NCBI GenBank assembly: GCA_964620125.1
Contig: CAZUGQ010000015.1
Location: 1-64,000 of the forward strand
Reading direction: 5' to 3'
DNA: 64,000 bases
Source: OLB6 sp964620125
GTDB lineage: Bacteria; Bacteroidota; Ignavibacteria; Kapaibacteriales; Kapaibacteriaceae
Below are positions 28,229 to 37,283 of this stretch, in pieces. The notes below the pieces were generated by a model. It ran no database searches. It was not told the DNA's origin and saw only the letters and a list, made by a program, of their open reading frames with translations. Each line of letters opens with the position of its first letter. Position 1 is the stretch's first letter. The position numbers and the translations under genes were made by a program.

Positions 28229-29267
28229 ACGTGCATATATGTGGTGAAGATTCTGCCAGAAGTTAACAACGGACAGTCATCCTGTTTGCGACCCATCAGC
28301 GTAAGGCTCTGTACTAAATCACCAATCATTACAAGGTATTAAGGGTACATTATCGGATGTGGCCTTCCCAAGATTTCACCGATATATAAAGTGCTCGCGA
28401 TCGCTAAGTTTTGATGACATGGAGGCACAACGAATGCCCACCCATCATACAGGGTGGTAGATGCCTGCACGCAAACCCATTCGAGACAGCTGCACAGATC
28501 ATGGGCCTAACTACTGCCCTGTAAACAAATCCCGCATAAGCCGACCTGTGGCACCGTACAGGGTCAGATACACTGACGCGCCTTCAGGAGCTGTTCATCG
28601 TACCAGCCAAGCCCCTGGGCGCGAGTTGGGGACTATCAAGAGAACCGGCGGTGTGGACACATACTCCTGCTGTCAGGTTGCCCAATCGAAACGGAGCCTA
28701 TGGAGTAGCAGGTTTCCGGGAGGGGTAGTACGGCCTATATACAGAAATCCATTCTTCAAGAATTGTGGGTAGTAGGTTTGCGTGTCCAATCCCAGTGATT
28801 GTGGCTAGAAGCGAGTACTTGTTATGAGGAGTACCCGCGACCCTTATCCATACCACTCGGTTCACTAGCACATCCAAGCATCGTATCTCGCGGTTGCAAT
28901 TAGGGCCAAAGCTCTGCGATATGATCAGGCACGTGCAATCGTCCGTCAGGCAACTGACAATGGGGAAGCCCCCTTTCCAGTATCAAGCATTGTATCGCTG
29001 ACGGGATAGGTTTTGGTTTGTCACATTCAGTATCCGTTTCCACACTGTTCGGGCATTTTACTCTGGCGTGGGCGATGTCACACAGCATCCCCCCCGGGTG
29101 GGGATTGCGGGTGGATGGTTGTGGCAATATGGTGCCATCGACGTGAATCATCCACTTCCCCAGCATCTCAACCTTCACACCTACCTTGGCAAATCCCTAT
29201 CTTGGACACCTAAGTGGCATTACGCTTTCGATCCGAAACAAACCTCCAACCATCACAAGGAACAGGT
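28229..29267. other. Gene-free stretch, probably eroded sequence
   Basis: No protein of any recognisable family is seen on either strand over about 1 kb. Open frames are short and have unlikely composition. The stretch contains copy B of the dispersed element and the only AGGGGGCT octamer in the window that lacks the upstream G (28967-28974). Lying between a decayed sulfatase and intact genes, it is probably gene remnant, but the ancestor is not identifiable by eye. Confidence 0.5.
29074..29114 (+). repeat. Dispersed ~40-bp element with palindromic core, copy B
   Basis: Nearly the same sequence as 648-688. ATCCCC is at 29087-29092 and GGGGAT at 29100-29105, with GTCACACA to the left and GGGTGG to the right. 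The spacer is one base longer than in copy A. It lies upstream of the CFA-type methyltransferase. Confidence 0.5.
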
Positions 29268-30443
29268 GTGGGCAACCCAGCCGCCTCCTCAGCACGACTA
29301 CCCGATCTTGTCACCAGCCGTAACCCGCGAATGGCTGCACGGTACTCCGGCAGCAGCAAGGTGCCAATCGGCCAGTTTGTGGAGGACTATATCGCCGGTG
29401 AAATCGACATTACCTGCAGCATGCAGGATCTCCTCCAGCAACGCACGAAGTTTTTCGACTATCGATTGATTCCTCACCACTTTCAGTTCTTCTTTTCCAA
29501 GTTCATCCCCTCCGTAACCATCCATAGCAAGAAACAGGATGAACGTATCATCCGCGATCACTACGATCGTGGCAACGACTTCTTCGCTGGATTCCTCGGC
29601 GATAGAATGGTGTACACTTCTGCCTTCTTTCATACTGGCGATGAGTCGCTGGAACAAGCACAAGATCAGAAAATGGATCTGGTGTGCCGCAAAATCCAGA
29701 TGGAAACCGGGCATCGGCACTTAGATATCGGATGTGGCTGGGGTACCCTCGTAGCCCATGCCGCCAAGTACTACGGTACGGATAGCACGGGCATTACCAT
29801 CGCACAAGCGGGTGCGGACTATGGCAACCAGCAAATCAAGGATTGGGGTGTGGCCGAGAAAGCACGCATCCATCGCATGGACTACCGAAGCATCCCGCAA
29901 GAGAAGTACGACCGTATCACGTGTTTGGAAATGGCCGAACACGTTGGAGTAAAGTACTTCACAAAGTTCATGCGTCAGGTTAACAGTCTGCTAAAGGACG
30001 ATGGACTCTTCTTCCTTCAGATAGCTGGCTTGAAACACGGCATCCATGCCGAGTCGATAAGCTGGGGCCTGTTCATGAGCGAATACATCTTCCCTGGTGC
30101 CGATGCTTCTATGCCGTTGTCATTCGTTGTCAAGCGCCTGGAGCTGGCGGGCTTCGAGATTCACAGCGTGGAGAACATTGGAATTCATTACTCACAGACT
30201 ATCCAGCTCTGGTATTACAACTGGCTGGAAAACAAGGAAAAAATTCTGGAATCATACGGACCATGGTGGTTCCGCTTGTGGGAGATATTCCTTGCCTGGT
30301 CCGTCGATATCGCCAAACAAGGTAACAGCACTTGTTTCCAGTTGGTGTGCAACAAAAACCTCGAGAACTTCAACCGCCGCCGCTGGTTCGGTGGCATTGA
30401 GCTCGGTGAACGCGTTTCGGACTTCGCCTCTTTACAGCAGTAA
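29268..30443 (+). CDS. Cyclopropane-fatty-acid-synthase-family SAM methyltransferase
   Basis: About 391 residues. The SAM-binding motif is LDIGCGWGTLVAHAAKYYG, preceded by IRDHYDRGNDFFAGFLGDRMVYTSAFF and followed by CLEMAEHVG, all family hallmarks. The family methylates double bonds of membrane acyl chains. The segment FDYRLIPHHFQFFFSKFIPSV resembles, from memory, fungal sphingolipid C9-methyltransferases more than E. coli Cfa. The GTG at 29268 has AAGGA about 6 bases upstream; an ATG at 29331 is the other likely start. The gene is intact although its neighbours are decayed. A hairpin terminator follows. Confidence 0.82.
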   Translation: MGNPAASSARLPDLVTSRNPRMAARYSGSSKVPIGQFVEDYIAGEIDITCSMQDLLQQRTKFFDYRLIPHHFQFFFSKFIPSVTIHSKKQDERIIRDHYDRGNDFFAGFLGDRMVYTSAFFHTGDESLEQAQDQKMDLVCRKIQMETGHRHLDIGCGWGTLVAHAAKYYGTDSTGITIAQAGADYGNQQIKDWGVAEKARIHRMDYRSIPQEKYDRITCLEMAEHVGVKYFTKFMRQVNSLLKDDGLFFLQIAGLKHGIHAESISWGLFMSEYIFPGADASMPLSFVVKRLELAGFEIHSVENIGIHYSQTIQLWYYNWLENKEKILESYGPWWFRLWEIFLAWSVDIAKQGNSTCFQLVCNKNLENFNRRRWFGGIELGERVSDFASLQQ

Positions 30444-30511
30444 GTGCAGGAACCATCTAACCGGCAATCGCGTTAGCTACGGTGCTTGCCGTTTAAGGGA
30501 AGCAAAAACAA

Positions 30512-30547
30512 CAACGCCTCGCATGGGTGCAGACATGCGGGGCGTTG
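30512..30547 (-). terminator. Hairpin between convergent genes
   Basis: Arms CAACGCCTCGCATG and CATGCGGGGCGTTG pair over 14 bases with one G-T pair and an 8-base loop. On the minus strand it is followed by TTGTTTTTGC, a usable T-run, so it best serves the lipoprotein gene; it may also stop transcripts from the methyltransferase. Confidence 0.7.
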
Positions 30548-30587
30548 CTATGTACAAAAGATTGTTTTGCAGGGGGCTCCGGCAGGC

Positions 30588-31232
30588 TCACGTCCAGTTA
30601 GGAAAGATGAAACTATCAGCGTCATCATCGATGAGTAACTCCAACGTGTACCCAGATGGTGCTGGAATAAAAAAGTCCTTGCTATCTGGATTTTCCACGC
30701 CAACACCTATGCTGTAACCAGGTGTAAAGTCTGGCAGCCAATGGAAGAAGTTCTCGCATGCCTCGTCAGTGCCTTTGCGGTAGATAATCGCCGTATTGTT
30801 TACGGCTCCAACTAACTTTACGTCATCGTCATCAATATCGCCCAGGCGCACGCCAGGAATAATAAGATTCTTGGGGTCTTCAAAGGCAATGATGTACGCC
30901 ACACCTGCACGAACGTATGATGGATCGTTCGGTGAATCAGCTCTGGAATTACATGCTTCGTCTGGTGGATCGGATTCGAACACAATCTCGAATGTTCCCC
31001 GACCTATGTCGATGGTGCCAACACCAAAAACATAGCTGTAATCAGGTGAGGTACGGCTCACCATCCACAAGGCATAGAACTTTGTTGTCGGTGGTATGGG
31101 CAGTCCCTTGGGATTTCGTATCGTGCCCGATACCCGAAACGCTGCTGTATCCGGAGTAACCGTGGTGGGGCCTTCACATCCGCCGAGCCCCACCAATACA
31201 ACTGCTACTATTAGAGCCAGAAACGCTTTCAT
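30588..31232 (-). CDS. Lipoprotein of unknown function
   Basis: A 214-residue protein with a lipoprotein signal (FLALIVAVVLVGLGGC). The mature part is beta-rich, starting FRVSGTIRNPKGLPIPPTTKFYALWMVS, which looks like a carboxypeptidase-regulatory or SUSD-like beta-sandwich, followed by acidic stretches (GDIDDDDVKL, LIDDDADSF). No named family is certain. The ATG overlaps the stop of the upstream outer-membrane-type pseudogene (TGATG), so the two formed one operon. Confidence 0.65.
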   Translation of the reverse strand: MKAFLALIVAVVLVGLGGCEGPTTVTPDTAAFRVSGTIRNPKGLPIPPTTKFYALWMVSRTSPDYSYVFGVGTIDIGRGTFEIVFESDPPDEACNSRADSPNDPSYVRAGVAYIIAFEDPKNLIIPGVRLGDIDDDDVKLVGAVNNTAIIYRKGTDEACENFFHWLPDFTPGYSIGVGVENPDSKDFFIPAPSGYTLELLIDDDADSFIFPNWT

Positions 31233-31798
31233 CACAGTACCTCGAAGATTGCATAGGTGAGGTAAATCGTGGTCATGTTGGTCTGAACATCGCCATCCAA
31301 CGGTGTGCTGATGTCGGAAAGGCCACGAAGATATCATGTTCCGATCGACAGGCCAAATGGTGCTCTCCACACCAACCCAATAACGGCAAGTCCCTCGCCA
31401 TCGGTGCTTACTCCGTCGGGCTTACTGATAAAGTGTGCGTACTGGCTTCCAATCTCAACCATCAAACCGAGGGGCAACCCTATTCGTAAAAGAACCGGCA
31501 AACAGATTGTGCCCATATTCACCGTGTTGGTGCTGTCCTGATACGATAGATCGAAGGTTCGACTTTCATAGTACAGTTCCGGTGCCAGAGCCAGTAAGTT
31601 GCCCAACCCGATTTGCGAGCCAAAGCCAAGGCTCCACCCCTACCCAGAGGTGCTCTCGTATCCATTAGGCAGACTTGTTGGAAAAGCATGATTCCCACCT
31701 GCTCGAGCACTGATTTCCACGAGATGTTCACTAGCCGATAGGCTCCCCGCCAGAGTGAACATTGCTGCTAGCGTCCCAACAACGATATGCTTCATCAT
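31232..31798 (-). pseudogene. Outer-membrane beta-barrel-type protein with two in-frame stops
   Basis: A 189-codon frame starts with a signal peptide (HIVVGTLAAMFTLAGSLSA) and continues as a barrel-like protein (LVEISARAGGNHAFPTSLP, WSLGFGSQIGLGNLLALAPELYYE, LGLMVEIGSQYAHF). It is interrupted by TAG after YESTSG and by TGA after GLSIGT, where the text resumes in the same frame as YLRGLSDISTPLDGD. The true end overlaps the lipoprotein ATG exactly as in a working operon. Codon pattern and frame are otherwise intact, so the stops are recent or are sequence errors. Confidence 0.75.
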
Positions 31799-31933
31799 GT
31801 GTCCTTCCCAATACGATGAACGGTGTACATATTCTTTAGATCTATTCCTTACGTGGCTTGTTGGCGTTAGGGGCCAGGCTAGCCACAGTGCTCGAAACTA
31901 CATGCTCGGTTCGCATTGGATTGGTGTGGTGCA

Positions 31934-33931
31934 CTAGATGTCCAGGTTCTTCACGTACTGAGCATTCCTCTCTATAAATGCACGCCGGGGCTCAACGGCC
32001 TCGCCCATAAGTGTTTCGAATACTAGGTTGGCTTCGGCGGCGTTTTCAATGCTTACCTGCAAAAGTGTGCGTGTCTCTGGATTCATGGTCGTTGCCCAAA
32101 GCTGTTCTGGGTTCATCTCTCCCAAACCCTTGAATCGAGAAATGGTAATGCCATCGGCGGTTGCACCTTCTTCTGGTATCTCCGTTACCTCCTCCTCTTC
32201 AACCTTCTTACCTCGTGCTGCTTTGCGTTCTGCCTTTTCCTTACGAATGCGCTCGATGATCTCGTCGCGCTCCTCTTCGTCGAAGGCATATTGCTCTGTT
32301 TTTCCCTTCTTCACCTTGTACAGCGGAGGTTGTGCAATGTAGAGCTTGCCGTCGTTGATCAGGTCGGGCATGTGCTTAAAGAACAACGTAAGCAACAGTG
32401 TACGAATGTGCGATCCATCAACATCAGCGTCGGCCATCAGAATGATCTTACCGTACCGTGCCTTTGCCGAGTCGAAATCATCACCAAATCCTGCACCAAT
32501 AGCGGTGAGGATGGTGCGCACCTCTTCGTTCTCGAGCACCTTGGTAAGCCTGGCCTTGTGCACATTCAGAATCTTACCCTTGAGTGGAAGTATCGCCTGA
32601 AACCGGCGGTCTCTGCCCTGTTTTGCAGAGCCCCCTGCCGAATCACCTTCCACGAGGAACAGCTCCGTGTCTTCGGGCGACCGCAATGAACAGTCAGCAA
32701 GCTTGCCCGGAAGTGTTCCACCATCGAGCGCATTCTTGCGCCTGATCAGATCCTTGGCCTTGCGCGCCGCGGCACGAGCCTCGGCTGCTTGCATGGCTTT
32801 CTCGATGATGTGCTTTGCTGCACCAGGGTTCTCATCAAGCCTCTTGGCAAGCTCCTCATTCACAATTTGCCGTACAATACCGTCAACGTCGCCGTTGCCA
32901 AGCTTGGTCTTGGTCTGCCCTTCAAACTGAGGCTCGGCTACCTTCACGCTGATAACAGCTGTAAGACCCTCACGAAAGTCGTCGCCAGTAAGGTTGGTGT
33001 CCTTCTTCAGCAGGTTGTTTGAACTTGCATACGCATTCAGGGTACGCGTAAGGGCAGCTCGGAAACCGGAAACATGCGTGCCTCCTTCAACGGTGTTAAT
33101 GTTGTTCACGTAGGACAGCAACAATTCACTGTACCCGTTGTTGTACTCCAAACAAATGTCTACCTGTGTTTCAATACCAGCTTCGTTGGTAGATGTACCC
33201 TTTATCACAAGGGGCTTTGTAATGGCAGTGTTCGATGCGTCAAGGTGACGAACAAAGTCAACCAATCCGCCTCTGTACGCAAAGGTTTCCTTCTGGCCGT
33301 CGCGCTCGTCGAACAGATGAATGGTAACGTCGGGATTCAGAAATGCCAATTCGCGCAGTCGGTCGGCCACTTTCTCGTAGCGAAACACCGTTGTCTTGAA
33401 GATCGTCTCGTCTGGCCAGAACCGCACGTGCGTGCCCGTTCTGCTAGTCTTGCCAATCTCCTCAACGGGCCCTTCTGGCTTGCCCTGATGATACACCTGC
33501 CTGAATACTGTGCCTTCGCGTTCAATGGTTGCCTCGAGCGTTGTGCTGAGAGCATTCACACAACTCACGCCAACACCATGCAAGCCCCCCGACACCTTGT
33601 AGGTGTTCTTGTCGAACTTGCCGCCTGCATGAAGCGTGCACATCACTACTTCGAGAGTGCTGATTTTCTTAACGGGGTGCGGTCCGGTTGGTATGCCCCG
33701 GCCATCGTCCTGAACACCGCAGGAACCGTCGCTGTACAACGTTACACTGATGTTGCGGGCATAGCCGGCTAATGCTTCGTCGATGGAATTGTCAACCACC
33801 TCCTGAATAAGGTGGTGCAAGCCACGTTCCCCAACGTCGCCGATGTACATCGCCGGACGCTTGCGTACGGCTTCAAGTCCTTCAAGAACCTTGATGCTGT
33901 CTTCGGTATACCCTGTTTTCTGTGCGCTCAA
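31934..33931 (-). CDS. gyrB: DNA gyrase subunit B
   Basis: A 665-residue type IIA topoisomerase subunit. The GHKL ATPase domain has VVDNSIDEALAGY and GGLHGVGVSCVNALS. The TOPRIM domain has LVEGDSAGGSAKQGRDRRFQAILPLKGKILN and DADVDGSHIRTLLLT. The C-terminus has RFKGLGEMNPEQLWATTM. With GyrA it introduces negative supercoils; gyrA is not in the window. It is the last gene of a minus-strand cluster dnaN-recF-DUF721-gyrB, 12 bases after the DUF721 gene. Confidence 0.97.
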   Translation of the reverse strand: MSAQKTGYTEDSIKVLEGLEAVRKRPAMYIGDVGERGLHHLIQEVVDNSIDEALAGYARNISVTLYSDGSCGVQDDGRGIPTGPHPVKKISTLEVVMCTLHAGGKFDKNTYKVSGGLHGVGVSCVNALSTTLEATIEREGTVFRQVYHQGKPEGPVEEIGKTSRTGTHVRFWPDETIFKTTVFRYEKVADRLRELAFLNPDVTIHLFDERDGQKETFAYRGGLVDFVRHLDASNTAITKPLVIKGTSTNEAGIETQVDICLEYNNGYSELLLSYVNNINTVEGGTHVSGFRAALTRTLNAYASSNNLLKKDTNLTGDDFREGLTAVISVKVAEPQFEGQTKTKLGNGDVDGIVRQIVNEELAKRLDENPGAAKHIIEKAMQAAEARAAARKAKDLIRRKNALDGGTLPGKLADCSLRSPEDTELFLVEGDSAGGSAKQGRDRRFQAILPLKGKILNVHKARLTKVLENEEVRTILTAIGAGFGDDFDSAKARYGKIILMADADVDGSHIRTLLLTLFFKHMPDLINDGKLYIAQPPLYKVKKGKTEQYAFDEEERDEIIERIRKEKAERKAARGKKVEEEEVTEIPEEGATADGITISRFKGLGEMNPEQLWATTMNPETRTLLQVSIENAAEANLVFETLMGEAVEPRRAFIERNAQYVKNLDI

Positions 33932-33943
33932 CGTGTGTCCTTT

Positions 33944-34222
33944 CTACTTCACCTGCAAATCCTTGATGGCTTCCTGACCAATGAGGTCATTGAGCTTATG
34001 ACGTATTTCTTCCTTGCGCAACGTGAGTTCCATTCGCCATGTGGCATCGGATACAACAACGCGCAATACTCCATCCTCGAACGACTTTATTTCGCTAATG
34101 GTAGCAAGTCGAGCGCCTACCACAGCGGCCCAGTGTTTGGGCATCTGCTCACGCAGCATGGCCTTCTCCAAACCGTACCGTTGGATCACTCCTCTGAGTA
34201 GTTCGGAAAGTGCCTTGGTCAT
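33944..34222 (-). CDS. DUF721 family protein (DciA-like)
   Basis: A 92-residue protein with the DUF721 pattern: LSELLRGVIQRYGLEKAM, W in KHWAAVVG, and GVLRVVVSDATWRMELTLRKEEI. DUF721 includes DciA, which loads the replicative helicase in bacteria lacking DnaC. Its position between recF and gyrB is the usual one. It overlaps the recF stop by 4 bases. The window also encodes a DnaC-like ATPase, so which of the two assists DnaB is open. Confidence 0.82.
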   Translation of the reverse strand: MTKALSELLRGVIQRYGLEKAMLREQMPKHWAAVVGARLATISEIKSFEDGVLRVVVSDATWRMELTLRKEEIRHKLNDLIGQEAIKDLQVK

Positions 34223-35358
34223 GCGGCAACCTTTGTATTCTCTCCGAGAGTTTCAACGTCAGCAGGTACCTGTACACATGCCACACCGTTAGCCAAGTGC
34301 TGCTGCACATGCTGCAGCACACGTTCGCCGTCGGTGGTGGTTACCAGGCACTGCAGTCCCAGCTCGGCAACACGAGCCAATACTCTCGATGCACGCTGCT
34401 CGTCAAGTTCGCTGAACACATCATCCAGCAACACCACCGGCCGCTCATTACGCCGCTCATACACCAATCGCGCTTCGGCTAGTTTGAGTGCTACCAACAA
34501 ACTCTTGTGCTGACCCTGCGAGGCACATTCACGAACAGATCGGCCGTTCAGCAGACAGTGGATCTCATCCTTTTGCGGACCGAATAATGTTGTGGCCCGA
34601 ACACGCTCCGCGGATGCCAATCGATGTGCTGCTTGTGCAAGTTGCTCCATCACGGAGCCGCTACCATCGGCAACATTGTCTGCTTCGTAAACCAGGTCTA
34701 TTCTTTCGCGATCCCCAGCCACACCGGCGTACTCTTCGCGAACAAGCGGTGTTAGGTCGGCAATAAAATCACGCCTGCGCTCAACCAGCCGAGCCGAGGC
34801 TTCTACGAAAGCCGTAGTCCATACTTCAAGAACGTCGTTGCCAACTGGCGGGTCTGCGGCCAAGCCGGCATTCCGTTGTTTAAGTAAACGCCGATGTTCG
34901 AACAGCAACTCTGATACCGAACGTGAACTCTGCGCCATGAGCGCATCAATGAATGCACGGCGCTCAGAAGGACCACCAAAGGTGATGCTCTTGTGGTCGG
35001 GGCACAGTGCCACCACCGGAAATTCACCAATCATATCCTTTGCTGTAGGATGATCGGACACTGACGTTGTGAATCGCTTGCGTTGTCCTACCCGGAGCTC
35101 TGCAGTTGCTTTGTACAGGGTTCCAAGGTCTGTGCGTGCTTCGATCGTGAGATGCGAAACCTCAGCCCCCTGCCGAATCAGAGAGCCGTCGGCAACGGGA
35201 ACGAACGTACGCGTCATGGCACACACGTTCACGGCTTCGAGCAGCGACGTCTTGCCTGAACCGTTGGGTCCGCTCAGGATGGTAACGTTGCTGGCACAGT
35301 CCAACCGGGCATGCTCGTGGCACCGCACATTGGTTGCGGTAAGGCACAGGAGTTGCAT
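34219..35358 (-). CDS. recF: DNA replication and repair protein RecF
   Basis: A 379-residue SMC-like ATPase. Walker A is SGPNGSGKTSLLEAV, the signature ASQGQHKSLLVALKLAEA lies near residue 300, and Walker B is VVLLDDVFSELD. RecF with RecO and RecR loads RecA on gapped DNA; recO is at 62.8 kb. The ATG at 35358 is taken in place of a TTG two codons upstream. dnaN ends 12 bases upstream. Confidence 0.95.
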   Translation of the reverse strand: MQLLCLTATNVRCHEHARLDCASNVTILSGPNGSGKTSLLEAVNVCAMTRTFVPVADGSLIRQGAEVSHLTIEARTDLGTLYKATAELRVGQRKRFTTSVSDHPTAKDMIGEFPVVALCPDHKSITFGGPSERRAFIDALMAQSSRSVSELLFEHRRLLKQRNAGLAADPPVGNDVLEVWTTAFVEASARLVERRRDFIADLTPLVREEYAGVAGDRERIDLVYEADNVADGSGSVMEQLAQAAHRLASAERVRATTLFGPQKDEIHCLLNGRSVRECASQGQHKSLLVALKLAEARLVYERRNERPVVLLDDVFSELDEQRASRVLARVAELGLQCLVTTTDGERVLQHVQQHLANGVACVQVPADVETLGENTKVAA

Positions 35359-35370
35359 CCGCAAACTCAG

Positions 35371-36489
35371 TTAAATCTTTACGGGCATCACGAGCATCAG
35401 CAAACCACTGTCTTCAACGCCAGGGGTGATGAGCACGGCTCTGATGGGCGTAGAAAACGTCATGCGAACATTAAGGTCCGGATCGTCGTCACTGCTGATA
35501 TTCTTGATGGCTTCTTCAAGAAACCTGTAGTTGAAGCCTACTTCGAAAGCATCGGCGGTAAAGTCGCACGGTATTGTTTCCGTTCCCTTGCCGCCAGATT
35601 CCTCGTCCTCGGAATGAACAGCCAAATCCTTTGGGCTCAGCTTGAACCGCACATGCCGCGTGTTGGAATTGGCAAACAGACTTACACGTTTGATGGCACT
35701 GAGAACCTCTCGCTGATGCACCACGAGCGTCTTGTCGTTATCCGTAGGAATCACATTCTGATAGGGTGGATACTTCTCGTCAATCACCCGAGTGGTAATC
35801 GTGAGAGTGCCGATGGTGAACCGTGCATGGGTTCGCGAAACGTCCATCGTAACGTCCTGCTCCACCTTGCGCAACAGCTCAACGGCCCGTGCGGGGATGA
35901 TGACTTCTAAGTCCGTTGGGAACGTGTTGTTCCCACTGGCTGCTACACTTACGCGCGATAACCGAAAGCCATCCGTGGCAACGGCTGTGGCCTGTTTACC
36001 GTCGAACTGAAAGAACACACCCGTCATGCTGGGCCGATACTCCTCCGTACTTACAGCAAACACCGTCTTGTTAGCCATCCTGCTCATGTCTTCACGTGCA
36101 AGTTTGGCTGTCTTCGATTCCGGGAATGGTGGTATAACGGGGAACTCATTGGCATCAAGGCCCTTCATTTCGAACGACCCCGTTGGCGTGCGAACGGAAA
36201 CGGTGTAGGAATCATCAACCTTTACCGTGATCGTTCCAGCCGATCCCAGTTCTTTCACCAGGTCGTTGAACTGCCGGGCAGGAATCAGCACATCTCCATC
36301 ACCTTCACCTGAAACGGGGATGGTAAGAGAGATGGTAATCTCCTGGTCCGTGGCTGTAAACGTGAGCTCGTTACCGCTCAGCGTTGTATGCAGGTGTTCA
36401 AGAACCGGAATGGTGGATTTGGCTGGGATGGCCGGTAAGACCTTCTGGAGGGCCTTCTGAAGGTCCGTGAGCGCAACCGTGAACTGCAT
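35371..36489 (-). CDS. dnaN: DNA polymerase III beta subunit (sliding clamp)
   Basis: A 372-residue clamp. It begins MQFTVALTDLQKALQKVLPAIPAKSTIPVLEHLH-like, and shows the domain pattern of three repeats and the C-terminal loop VLITPGVEDSGLLMLVMPVKI close to the usual PMR/L end. It tethers polymerase III to DNA. The frame extends 61 codons upstream, but the conserved start is at 36489. It heads the replication cluster; dnaA, the usual neighbour, is absent and a divergent psd gene lies upstream instead. Confidence 0.96.
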   Translation of the reverse strand: MQFTVALTDLQKALQKVLPAIPAKSTIPVLEHLHTTLSGNELTFTATDQEITISLTIPVSGEGDGDVLIPARQFNDLVKELGSAGTITVKVDDSYTVSVRTPTGSFEMKGLDANEFPVIPPFPESKTAKLAREDMSRMANKTVFAVSTEEYRPSMTGVFFQFDGKQATAVATDGFRLSRVSVAASGNNTFPTDLEVIIPARAVELLRKVEQDVTMDVSRTHARFTIGTLTITTRVIDEKYPPYQNVIPTDNDKTLVVHQREVLSAIKRVSLFANSNTRHVRFKLSPKDLAVHSEDEESGGKGTETIPCDFTADAFEVGFNYRFLEEAIKNISSDDDPDLNVRMTFSTPIRAVLITPGVEDSGLLMLVMPVKI

Positions 36490-36614
36490 ACGGGGAGTGT
36501 TGTAGTGACCGGTGAATCGAGCAGGAAACGCCGCCGTCGTGGGCGCGAAATCGCTAATTTGACCGCCGAAACTACGAAACCGCGCATGACCGTACAATGT
36601 GAAACAGGGCATGG

Positions 36615-37283
36615 ATGCTGACGAGTTACGGACGCGACAATGCATTCCTGATGCTGGGCATTGGTACAGCAATCCTCCTTTTGGCAGCCACGCCTGTTAG
36701 CGTGCTGGTGCGTGCTGCGTTGATTGCACTTGGTTTGGTACTTATTGCATTCACGCTATGGTTCTTCCGTGATTCCAACCGCCCACTCAACCCTGAAGCA
36801 AACAATCCTGCCGTAATCGTTGCCCCCGCCGACGGGTCGGTAACGGAAGTGGTTGCAGTGAACCATCCCGACATTGGAGGAGACGGCACGCAGATCAGCA
36901 TTTTTCTCTCACCGCTCGACCTGCACGTGAATCGGTTTCCCGCCTCGGGCTTCATCACCGCCGTTCGATACTTTCCTGGCACCTATCTCATGGCATTTCA
37001 CCCAAAGGCCAGCCTTGAAAACGAACGGTCAGAATTCGTCCTTCAAACCACGTATGGCCCCATCCTGTTTCGGCAAATCACTGGTTTCCTTGCCCGGCGT
37101 ATCGTATACGATGTGCAGCAGGGGGCTGTGGCGCATGCGGGGCAGCGGTTTGGCATGATGAAGTTCGGATCACGAATGGATGTACTGGTTCCAAGCACGG
37201 CAACCGTGATGGTTCATGTGGGAGACAAGGTTGTTAGCGCAGCAACCATTATTGCCAGACTACAACAGTCGGAGCTGGCGTGA
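36615..37283 (+). CDS. psd: Phosphatidylserine decarboxylase
   Basis: A 222-residue protein of the short archaeal/Bacteroidota-type decarboxylase. It has two N-terminal membrane helices, then VIVAPADGSVTEV, SIFLSPLDLHVNRFPASG and the self-cleavage region RFGMMKFGSRMDV, where the Ser of GS becomes the pyruvoyl group. It turns phosphatidylserine into phosphatidylethanolamine. The stop overlaps the GTG of pssA, which makes its substrate. This is the first gene of a seven-gene operon. Confidence 0.93.
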   Translation: MLTSYGRDNAFLMLGIGTAILLLAATPVSVLVRAALIALGLVLIAFTLWFFRDSNRPLNPEANNPAVIVAPADGSVTEVVAVNHPDIGGDGTQISIFLSPLDLHVNRFPASGFITAVRYFPGTYLMAFHPKASLENERSEFVLQTTYGPILFRQITGFLARRIVYDVQQGAVAHAGQRFGMMKFGSRMDVLVPSTATVMVHVGDKVVSAATIIARLQQSELA

